Below, piece after piece: positions 57,402-64,000 of a DNA stretch of 64,000 nt (positions are counted from its first letter, which is position 1; each line of letters starts with the position of its first letter). This DNA comes from Actinomycetales bacterium (GTDB taxonomy: Bacteria > Actinomycetota > Actinomycetes > Actinomycetales > Actinomycetaceae): the NCBI GenBank assembly GCA_015655375.1, contig JAATFD010000036.1, positions 186,001-250,000 of the forward strand. The letters are read 5' to 3'. Position numbers and translations under genes: made by a program. The notes under the pieces were generated by a model that saw only the letters and a list, made by a program, of their open reading frames with translations, had not been told where the DNA came from and made no database searches.

Positions 57402-58055
57402 GTGTCTCTCTTCCGTCTTGATGCCAGCATTCTTCCCGCCACCTCGGCCAGCCGCGAGCTGGGCGACCTCGTTGAGCGGGAATGGAACAACATCCTCGCC
57501 GAAGCCGGCGTCACCCGCCGCGATCTCGCCACCGATCCCGTTCCTGCAACTCTCTGGCGCGACGCCGTCACAGCGGGATTCGCTCCCGAGGACGCCCGCA
57601 CGGATGAGCAACGCGACGCACGCGCCCTCGCCACCGCGTCGGCTGATGAGCTGATCGCCTCCGAGGCCTTGCTCTTCGATGTTCCCCTGTACAACTTCGG
57701 CGTCTCCCAACAGTTCAAGACCTGGTTCGACCTCGTCTACACCGACCCCCGCACCGGGCCCGAGGGCACCGCCCTGCGCGGCAAGCCTGCGATCCTGGTC
57801 ACCGTCCAGGGCGGGAACTACACTCCTGGGAGCCCGCGCGAGGGATGGGACCACTCCACGCCATGGCTGCGCCTTGTCCTTGCCGACGTCTGGGGACTCG
57901 ACCTGACCGTCGTTGAGAGGCCGTTCACCCTGGTGGGCGTCAATCCCGCGATGGACGCGTTTGCGGAGCCCGCGGCCGCCTTCAGGAAGGACGCCGAAAA
58001 GGCCGCTCTGCGTGCCGGCCGAAAGCTGGCCGAAGACGCGGCAAGCGCCAGCTGA
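57402..58055 (+). CDS. FMN-dependent NADH-azoreductase-like quinone reductase
   Basis: The 217-residue flavodoxin-fold protein starts VSLFRLDASILPATSASRELG, and has LFDVPLYNFGVSQQFKTWFD and the flavin-side VQGGNYTPGSPREGWDHSTPWLR. This matches the AzoR/acyl-carrier-protein phosphodiesterase group, which reduces quinones and azo compounds using NADH. The GTG at 57402 has GAAGGA upstream. Its regulator is the divergent HxlR protein. Confidence 0.87.
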   Translation: MSLFRLDASILPATSASRELGDLVEREWNNILAEAGVTRRDLATDPVPATLWRDAVTAGFAPEDARTDEQRDARALATASADELIASEALLFDVPLYNFGVSQQFKTWFDLVYTDPRTGPEGTALRGKPAILVTVQGGNYTPGSPREGWDHSTPWLRLVLADVWGLDLTVVERPFTLVGVNPAMDAFAEPAAAFRKDAEKAALRAGRKLAEDAASAS

Positions 58056-58540
58056 CTGACGCCGAGGACGACCGACCGGGCGCGCGCAGACAGACACGCA
58101 GCGGGCCACGGAAGATGACGGACGCTGTCGGGTCCAGTCGTGACAGAGCATGCTCATCAGTGAAGCTCGCACACCAGCGCTGTCCCGACGCGGCCAACCG
58201 CGACGTTCGCCCAGGATTCCACCAGATCAAAACCGTCGCTCACCTGGACACCGACTCGCCTCCCGACGACGTCGAGGCGATGGTCGGATTCGTGCAGACG
58301 CACTGCCTCGTTGAAGACACCGTGGCCGTCGGAACCACGCTCAACCCGCCGACAGTCCTCGTCAACGGCTGAGCATCGCGCTGATCGTCCCCGGTTCGAG
58401 GCCTTGTCCGTCATCCCTGCACCGTGCTCAGATATCGCCGCCTCCGCCGTAGAACGAACAGTCATCCGATTCTCCGTGAATCGACATTCGTCTCCTGGCA
58501 AGGAGACCACAGACGCACCGTCGCGTAGTCTGCTGGGACG
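58056..58540. other. Intergenic region with OsmC fragment
   Basis: Apart from the OsmC-like remnant on the plus strand, this 485-base stretch has no intact gene. TAGTCT (58526-58531) nine bases before the next ATG is a possible -10 for the membrane protease gene. Confidence 0.45.
58196..58372 (+). pseudogene. OsmC-family C-terminal fragment
   Basis: The frame ending at 58372 encodes HLDTDSPPDDVEAMV, GFVQTHCLVEDTVAVG, then a short tail. This matches the last helix and redox-cysteine part of OsmC/Ohr-type proteins (normally about 140 residues). The N-terminal half is missing and upstream codons do not resemble the family. It is probably a relic; a short live protein cannot be excluded. Confidence 0.55.
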
Positions 58541-59281
58541 ATGTCTGACTCAGTCTGGCTGACCACTGTCAGCCACGTGATTGCCCGCGTCTGGTCCAGC
58601 GCGATCACGCCGACCCCCACCCCAGGGCGACCCGTGCTGCTGGTCTGTGCGGGGACTGCTCTCGCCATCGTGCTGGTCACACCCATCTGGCGCCCGGCGC
58701 GCAACGCCATTTCGCTGGCCCACGAGGGCTCCCACGGCCTTGCCGCCCTGGTGACCGGACGGCAGTTGCGTGGAATCCAGCTGCACTCGGACACCTCCGG
58801 CGTCACTCTGTCACGAGGCCGCCCGACCGGATTCGGGATGTGGCTGACGGCCGTCGCCGGATACATCGGGCCGTCCCTGATCGGGCTCTGCGCCGCTGGG
58901 CTGCTCGGCCGAGGCTACGCAATGGCCGTGCTCTGGCTGTTGGTGGTGCTGCTCGCGCTGCTTCTGCTCCAGATCCGCAACTGGTACGGGCTGTTCCTGG
59001 TGCTGTTCAGCGCCGCTGCCCTCGTCGCACTCGCATGGTTCGGAGCACCTGATCTCCGCAGTGCGGCGGCTTATGTCGTGACGTGGTTCCTGCTCGCGGG
59101 TGCTGTGCGGCCGATCGTCGAACTCCAGATCCGGCGCGCTCGCGGGGAAACCTCGCAATCAGATGTCGATCAGCTCGCCCAGCTCACGGGCGTGCCCGGC
59201 CTCGTCTGGGTGGGAATGCTCCTGGCGGCCACAGTCGGTGGATTGTTCCTCGGGACCACCTGGATGCTAGGCGCGAACTGA
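58541..59281 (+). CDS. M50-type membrane metallopeptidase-like protein
   Basis: The 246-residue protein has five or six membrane segments. After the first is AHEGSHGLAALVTGRQLRG, containing the zinc motif HExxH, as in site-2-protease-like M50B proteins. Then come MWLTAVAGYIGPSLIG and a run of hydrophobic helices. The PDZ domain of classical RseP is absent. Target proteins are unknown. Confidence 0.83.
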   Translation: MSDSVWLTTVSHVIARVWSSAITPTPTPGRPVLLVCAGTALAIVLVTPIWRPARNAISLAHEGSHGLAALVTGRQLRGIQLHSDTSGVTLSRGRPTGFGMWLTAVAGYIGPSLIGLCAAGLLGRGYAMAVLWLLVVLLALLLLQIRNWYGLFLVLFSAAALVALAWFGAPDLRSAAAYVVTWFLLAGAVRPIVELQIRRARGETSQSDVDQLAQLTGVPGLVWVGMLLAATVGGLFLGTTWMLGAN

Positions 59282-59530
59282 GCACCCGCGCGTCTCCCTC
59301 CCTGTGGAGGAGTCGTCGAGTCCTCGCGTCATCGCGTTGATGATTGGCGCTCTCCGTGGCGATCCACCAGCCGCCGCGCTCACCACGATCCCAGCGCCAG
59401 CGCACACGACACACTGGCTCTCCAACCACGACGGCGCTCGTCTCTGGACCCGCAGTCGTTCTCGATCCGATGCGTTCCGATCTGCTCAGCTTTGCTGCTC
59501 ACGCGAACGACAGCCGTGGGTACCACGCCA
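59282..59530. other. Intergenic stretch
   Basis: These 249 bases lie between the membrane protease and the XRE gene. No gene, repeat or hairpin stood out. Confidence 0.5.
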
Positions 59531-59845
59531 TCACCGAGACACCGACACGACCAAGCGCTTGCCCGCCGGTCGGCTCGATCGTTGCCCGCCCACCCCCGTC
59601 CTCCCTTGGTTGACCTCCGACCAAATCTCGTCAAGAGACAGTCCGAGTACTTGCGCGATCGCCGCGACCGTCGAGAAGGCGGGCGTCGCGACGCGTCCGG
59701 ATTCGATCTTTCGCAGCGTCTCCGGTGACACCCCAGCCTCGCGAGCGACGTCGAACATCGAACAGGCCCCCCGAGCGCTGCGCAGTGCGGCACCCAGGCG
59801 CTTCCCCCGTTGGACGTCTTCAGAAGTGAGCGGCAGTCTGACCAT
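59531..59845 (-). CDS. XRE-family transcriptional regulator
   Basis: The 104-residue protein has a Cro/CI helix-turn-helix in LGAALRSARGACSMFDVAREAGVS with PETLRKIESGRVATP, where the second helix reads DNA. A short basic tail follows. It is divergent from a methionine aminopeptidase gene. TACTAT ends seven bases before the ATG, so it may be made from a leaderless message, with a palindrome nearby for self-control. Confidence 0.88.
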   Translation of the reverse strand: MVRLPLTSEDVQRGKRLGAALRSARGACSMFDVAREAGVSPETLRKIESGRVATPAFSTVAAIAQVLGLSLDEIWSEVNQGRTGVGGQRSSRPAGKRLVVSVSR

Positions 59846-59852
59846 GAGTCCA

Positions 59853-59873
59853 ATAGTAATACCGGTATAGTAT
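59853..59873. promoter_or_regulatory. XRE/MetAP divergent promoter with ATACCGGTAT palindrome
   Basis: The perfect palindrome ATACCGGTAT (59859-59868) lies between TACTAT (59853-59858 on the minus strand, for the XRE gene) and TAGTAT (59868-59873 on the plus strand, for the aminopeptidase). It touches both -10 elements, the usual place for an autorepressor site. Confidence 0.5.
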
Positions 59874-59911
59874 GACCGGGATAGTTATTGGTTCTTCGAG
59901 AAAGCCTCACC

Positions 59912-60691
59912 ATGATCGAAATCATGACCCCCGACGAGGTCGACCGCGGGCGGGTCACCGGCCGCTTGGTCGGCACCATTCTTCAGACATTGAGAACCCG
60001 GACCCAGGTCGGCACGAATCTGTTGGAGATCGACGAGTGGACCAAGGAGATGATCCGTGGCGGTGGCGCAACCTCGTGCTACATCGACTATGCGCCGTCG
60101 TTCGGCGACGGCCCCTTCGGTCACTACATCTGCACGTCGGTCAACGACGCCGTCCTCCACGGGATGCCCCACGACCACCGACTCGCCAACGGGGATCTGT
60201 TGAGCCTCGATCTTGCCATCGTCAAGGACGGCGTCGCCTCGGACGCCGCGATCAGCTTCCTCGTCGGAACCCCGCGAGATCCGGCGGACGCCGCCCTGAT
60301 CGACGCCACCGAGCGGGCGCTAGCCGCCGCGATCGCCGTCGCCAAGCCGGGCGCACACATCGGCGACCTCTCACGCGCCATAGAGGACGTGCTGTCGGCC
60401 GACGGATACCCCATCAACACTGAGTTCGGTGGTCATGGCATCGGCTCGACCATGCACCAGGACCCCCACATCTCAAACGCCGGACGAGCGGGTCGCGGAT
60501 ACAAGCTCCGCCCCGGCCTCATGCTGGCCATCGAACCCTGGGTCATGGCCGACACCGACCGCCTCGTCACCGATCCCACCGACGGGTGGACCCTGCGCAG
60601 CGCGACCGGTTGCCGAACGGCACACACAGAGCACACGATCGCTCTCACCGAGACCGGATCAGAGATCCTCACGCTCCCAGATCCGGTCTGA
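59912..60691 (+). CDS. map: Type I methionine aminopeptidase
   Basis: The enzyme removes the first methionine from new proteins. The 259-residue protein has metal ligands in LDLAIVKDGVASDAA (two aspartates), GGHGIGSTMHQDP (histidine), AIEPWVM (glutamate) and TEHTIAL (glutamate). The ATG at 59912 starts MIEIMTPDEVD; an in-frame TTG lies eight codons earlier. As a solo copy beside an XRE gene, away from the ribosomal operon, it may be a second, regulated map. Confidence 0.92.
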   Translation: MIEIMTPDEVDRGRVTGRLVGTILQTLRTRTQVGTNLLEIDEWTKEMIRGGGATSCYIDYAPSFGDGPFGHYICTSVNDAVLHGMPHDHRLANGDLLSLDLAIVKDGVASDAAISFLVGTPRDPADAALIDATERALAAAIAVAKPGAHIGDLSRAIEDVLSADGYPINTEFGGHGIGSTMHQDPHISNAGRAGRGYKLRPGLMLAIEPWVMADTDRLVTDPTDGWTLRSATGCRTAHTEHTIALTETGSEILTLPDPV

Positions 60692-61093
60692 CCTCGCATG
60701 CGGATCACTGCAAGGCCTCGATCGCCCTCCCGAGGAGAGCTCCGGGCAGGTCGGACACGTCGGCAGTGGCACTTTGTCGGACCGCATGTGGGTGTATTCC
60801 TTCTCCACAGTGCCGTTCACACAAGACACGGATACGCTGCCGGCATGTCGGTGCTATGAGCAAGGAAACTGCTCTTGTCCTCGTACTCGGCACCGCCTCG
60901 CAAACGAACATGGACTGCTTCAGAGGCGGATTGATCCTGCCGGTGTGTCCACGCCGCCAGACAAATGGACATCAGCCGTCGGCATACCGTCGAGCATCAT
61001 CGGCCACGCGCCTCCACATGAAACTGTCTTGTTGTTCCAGCGGCGAGAGGGCAGCTCGAACCGGGTCCAGCCGCAGGTGGGAGCTCGCTCTGG
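60692..61093. other. Intergenic stretch, probably decayed
   Basis: About 400 bases without a convincing gene. A minus-strand phrase AVRQSATADVSDLPGALLGRAIEALQ ends near 60705 (quoted up to its last residues) and might be a C-terminal relic, but no start or upstream domain was found. Confidence 0.4.
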
Positions 61094-61837
61094 TCATTTC
61101 ATCGTGAGAACGAGTTTGCCTCGGACGGTACCGGATTCGCAGATGCGGTGCGCGTGGGCGATGTCAGCTAGCGGAAAAGTCCGACCGACAGCAATGGCGA
61201 AGTGACCAGCTGCGGCCATGTCTGCGACTTCTGCCAAAGCAGAGGTAGCACGTCCAGTCTCACCCCCGCTGAAGCGGACGTTGTTCTCTCGGGCGCCGAG
61301 AGAATCTGCAATCGTCAGGACATGTTCGGCGCCTCCCGCAAGCTCGATCAGCTCGCGAAGCACCTCGCTGCCGGCGACGTCCAGCGCGAGGTCGACACCC
61401 GAGGCAGCGATGGCGCGAACCTGTTCACTCATCTGATCGCCATAGTCGACCGCCTCAGCACCAAGGACGCCAAGACTGTCGTGGGCGGCAGGGCTCCCGG
61501 TGCCGATCACGCCCGCACCACGCTGCACCGCGAGTTGAACCGCAGCGCCAGCTCAGCCTGGGTGGATCCATAGGGAGACATTCCGAAAACCCGATCGCCT
61601 ACCGCCGCATTGGATACCTCGTCGCCCATCTCATCAATGAGACCAGAGGCCCCGTAACCCAGAGTCTGCGGAAGCTCTTGGTCCATCAGCCCCTGCCGCT
61701 TCTGCGAGTCGCTGGCGTTGATGCCGGCGGCGCGCACCTTGACCCGGATCCCGTCAGGTCCAGGATGCGGGTCCGGTAAGCTCGACGAGCTCTAGGACCT
61801 CAGGTCCTTCAAACTGGCTAAAACGTGCAGCTTTCAT
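61094..61837 (-). pseudogene. Zinc-less alcohol dehydrogenase/quinone oxidoreductase, frameshifted and deleted
   Basis: Three segments match one medium-chain oxidoreductase. The first is MKAARFSQFEGPEVLELVEL from 61837, then a frameshift. The second, RVKVRAAGINASDSQKRQG to YGSTQAELAL, runs on to about 61520. The third, QRGAGVIGTGSPAAHDSLG to GTVRGKLVLTMK, ends at 61094. Between the second and third, the stretch that normally includes the GxGxxG dinucleotide site (roughly 50 residues) is gone. So the gene is broken at least twice. Confidence 0.85.
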
Positions 61838-62507
61838 GACTGCGTCCTTCCGTGACGATCAGATTCGCCGCCAGAAAGGCACGCCGCCCGGACGAAGGCA
61901 CCAGCACCAACTACACCACACCGATGGCCGGGAACACCAAAAGTCATCGCACGCACTGGGGATGACTCCCCGAGAAGCACGTTCTTACTCCGATGTCACC
62001 AAAATGGCGTCCCCGGCGTCGCTGTCCGACATGGGCGTCCCATCAGCTCGATCACCGACGTCGCACGGCCGAACGCCATAGATCACGATCCGCGATAACG
62101 TCCGCCAACTCGCGGAATCGCTCGAGGTGCGTGAAGCACGGGGGTTGCATTCACTCGAGGATCCAGCCCCGATACTGAAGAACACGCCGCACGATCGGAA
62201 GACCCCGACGACCGCGACGATCCCGACCGATATACGGATGCACTGACGATGTTCGCTCGGGGGTCGCTCGCTCCGCGCTGCGAGCAGGGATCCCCCTGTT
62301 CTCCGACCGTGAAGTTGGCGAGGTCGATCGACGTGATGTCGCACGCTGGCAAAACGCGCTCAACAAAGGATGAAGATTACTCTGACCGAGTGTCCACGCT
62401 GCATGTGTGCCGCAGGACAACCCTCGGTGGGCATCGTCGGAGGGACGTTCCACGGCCCTTCGCCACAGGACGGGCGCAGGACGAGGAGCCGAGGAACGCG
62501 CGAGCGG
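61838..62507. other. Long stretch without intact gene, coding relics likely
   Basis: This 670-base region has no complete gene. Plus-strand phrases such as NVRQLAESLEVREARGL (near 62100-62160) and LRAGIPLFSDREVGEVDRRD to LNKG (stop near 62372) look protein-like but lie in different frames. They may be pieces of one lost gene; no family was recognised. Confidence 0.4.
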
Positions 62508-63320
62508 CTACTCGCCGGTGAATTCAGGCTGACGTTGCTGCATCACCGCGGCAACCGTCTCCTTGAAGTCGTGCGAAAGAGCACCCAGACACAGGTAGTC
62601 CGCTTCGACTTGGAAGTAGCTCTCAACCGTGTAATCTGCCAGGTGATTCGAAATCGCCTTCGTGTGTGCAATTCCCATCGGGGATTTCGCCGCGATCTTC
62701 GCAGCAAGCGCCCTCGCGGTCTTCATCCCGTCGCCGTCGCGCACAACGTCAATGACCATACCGAATTCCTTGGCTTGTTCGGCGGCGATTGGCTCCCCCA
62801 CCATCGCGATCTGTTTCGCGCGTGCCGGACCCACGAGGTGCTGCAGCGCCCACATTCCTCCTGTGTCCGGGCTCATCGCGTAGTTGACGAACAGCTCATT
62901 GAACGTGGAGCGCTCCTCTGCAATCACCATGTCCGTGCTGAGCAACAGGTTGCATCCGCCGCCGTCGCACGCGCCCTCCGCCACACCGATGACGGCCTGG
63001 GGCATGAACATCAAAGCTCGCACCATCTCTCCGATTTCCGTCATGGTCTGGCGCCCCAAGGGTAGCGACACCGCGAATCGGTTCTTCAACGTGCCCAGGT
63101 CACCGGGCCCAAAACAGATCTCGCCAGTGCCGTGCAAGATCACGACGCGAATTCCTCGGTCCACACGAATTGCGTCTATCGCTTGGCGCAATTCGTCGAT
63201 GGTCTGCTCGGAGAGACGATTGTTATTCTCCGGGCAGTCCAGTGTCACCACGGCAATGTGGGACTCCGCATCAGACTCAACTGTGACCACGTGGTCGTAG
63301 GCCTTCTCGTAGGGATACAT
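62508..63320 (-). CDS. Enoyl-CoA hydratase/isomerase family protein
   Basis: The 270-residue crotonase-fold protein has the oxyanion-hole segments GTGEICFGPGDLG and EGACDGGGCNLLLSTD. Where hydratases usually have a catalytic glutamate, NELFVNYAMSPDTGG appears, closer to isomerase-type members with aspartate near that point. So a CoA-linked isomerase is as likely as a hydratase. It follows an SDR dehydrogenase gene by about 30 bases and may be part of a short catabolic operon. Confidence 0.87.
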   Translation of the reverse strand: MYPYEKAYDHVVTVESDAESHIAVVTLDCPENNNRLSEQTIDELRQAIDAIRVDRGIRVVILHGTGEICFGPGDLGTLKNRFAVSLPLGRQTMTEIGEMVRALMFMPQAVIGVAEGACDGGGCNLLLSTDMVIAEERSTFNELFVNYAMSPDTGGMWALQHLVGPARAKQIAMVGEPIAAEQAKEFGMVIDVVRDGDGMKTARALAAKIAAKSPMGIAHTKAISNHLADYTVESYFQVEADYLCLGALSHDFKETVAAVMQQRQPEFTGE

Positions 63321-63350
63321 CGTGTTTCCTCTCTCGTTCTGACGACGTTG

Positions 63351-64000
63351 TCAGCGTTGAACCAGTCCCGGATGTATGCCATCCAGGAGTGATTGGACCC
63401 CGAGCGCAATCTGCGGGTTGTACTGGGGATGGGTGAAGATCGCGAAGCGGTTCGCCTCAACACCATCGATGATGCGTGTGACAGCTTCGTCGACGGCCAT
63501 ACCGTACGGCAGCGAACCCTCGACGACTGCCCACCGTCTCTTGTAATCGTCGCTCGTCAGGTACGGGTAGTTGGCCGGATCGAACCCGGGCTGATTGCGG
63601 TGCTCGTTGCATCTAGCCAGGTCTGTCTGGACGATCGCCGGACACACCGCGTGGCTGCGCACCGGCGACTTTTGGGTCTGCAGTTGTAGGTCCAACACTT
63701 GGCTCATCCCGAATGCTGCGTACTTCGAAGCCACATAAACCGGAGAATTCTCCACCGGAAGGAACGAGGCGATGGAGTCAGTGTTCACCACATCGGACTC
63801 GAAATCTTGCGCGCTCATTCGCGGAACGAAAGCCCTGACGCCGTTGACCAGACCCTTAAGGTTGACGCTCATCAGCCAATCCCAGTCTTCCAGCGGCTCC
63901 TCCCAGACCAGGCCGGCCGAAATGACGCCCGCATTGTTGAACAGGACGTCAACCCTTCCGAATTGGGAGAACACCTCGTCCGCGAATGCTTCGACCTGCG
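63351..64000 (-). CDS. SDR-family oxidoreductase, 5' end outside window
   Basis: The C-terminal 215 residues of a short-chain dehydrogenase are visible; the nucleotide-binding start lies past the right edge. Visible motifs are VLFNNAG, then a serine in NTDSIASF and the catalytic YVASK. CPAIVQTDL follows. No membrane segment is seen. It precedes the crotonase-family gene, suggesting a shared CoA or fatty-acid-type pathway. Substrate unknown. Confidence 0.88.
   Translation of the reverse strand, partial: QVEAFADEVFSQFGRVDVLFNNAGVISAGLVWEEPLEDWDWLMSVNLKGLVNGVRAFVPRMSAQDFESDVVNTDSIASFLPVENSPVYVASKYAAFGMSQVLDLQLQTQKSPVRSHAVCPAIVQTDLARCNEHRNQPGFDPANYPYLTSDDYKRRWAVVEGSLPYGMAVDEAVTRIIDGVEANRFAIFTHPQYNPQIALGVQSLLDGIHPGLVQR

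Noticed and set aside
61985-62453. Minus-strand frames in the decayed region
   Set aside because: Composition is arginine/serine-rich shadow type; plus-strand relics look more protein-like.

Overview
The window is high-GC DNA with dense, overlapping genes, many GTG starts and strong AGGAGG ribosome sites. It looks like an actinobacterium. Gene content (RelA/SpoT-type Rel, PimA/PgsA phosphatidylinositol-mannoside genes, GlnE next to a GlnA2-type synthetase, GlgA/GlgC, TreY/TreZ/GlgX) fits Actinomycetia. The pairing of a FemAB-type transferase with an ATP-grasp ligase suggests an Actinomycetaceae-like organism with a branched peptidoglycan bridge; that genus-level placement is inference.

The minus-strand backbone reads downwards from high to low coordinates. 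It runs gpmA, ATP-grasp ligase, FemAB, thrS, HIT protein, pgsA, acyltransferase, pimA, anchored protein, PrsW and Nudix (48.3-37.0 kb), then yebC, pdxS, pdxT, ruvC, ruvA, ruvB, yajC, secD, secF, apt, rel, DUF349 protein, metallo-beta-lactamase-fold hydrolase, hisS and two tandem dynamin-like GTPases (17.3-0 kb). From memory, this matches the order of the thrS-to-hisS region of Mycobacterium tuberculosis. The match is interrupted here by about 20 kb (17.4-37.0 kb) of other genes.

The interrupting block carries two histidine phosphatases, a small cysteine-containing protein, a decayed stretch, glnE-glnA2, an SPFH/NfeD pair, an orphan ABC ATPase, divergent glgA/glgC, serB and an amino-sugar module. 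That module has a GH20 hexosaminidase, a ROK repressor, a ROK sugar kinase, and an ABC importer with binding protein and two permeases but no ATPase. Two similar inverted repeats, one in the hexosaminidase/repressor gap and one upstream of the binding-protein gene, make a candidate shared operator.

From 48.4 to 48.9 kb lies a minus-strand array of five tRNA genes: Val-CAC, Cys, Gly, Val-GAC and a second identical Gly. Divergent from it is a plus-strand operon glgX-treY-treZ-corA (49.1-56.6 kb), with overlapping genes that turn glycogen-type glucan into trehalose.

The right end (56.6-64 kb) is looser and partly decayed. It holds HxlR/azoreductase and XRE/methionine-aminopeptidase divergent pairs and an M50-type membrane protease. 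It also holds an OsmC-family fragment, a frameshifted and internally deleted quinone-oxidoreductase pseudogene, long stretches without a convincing gene, an enoyl-CoA hydratase-family gene, and an SDR dehydrogenase cut by the window end.
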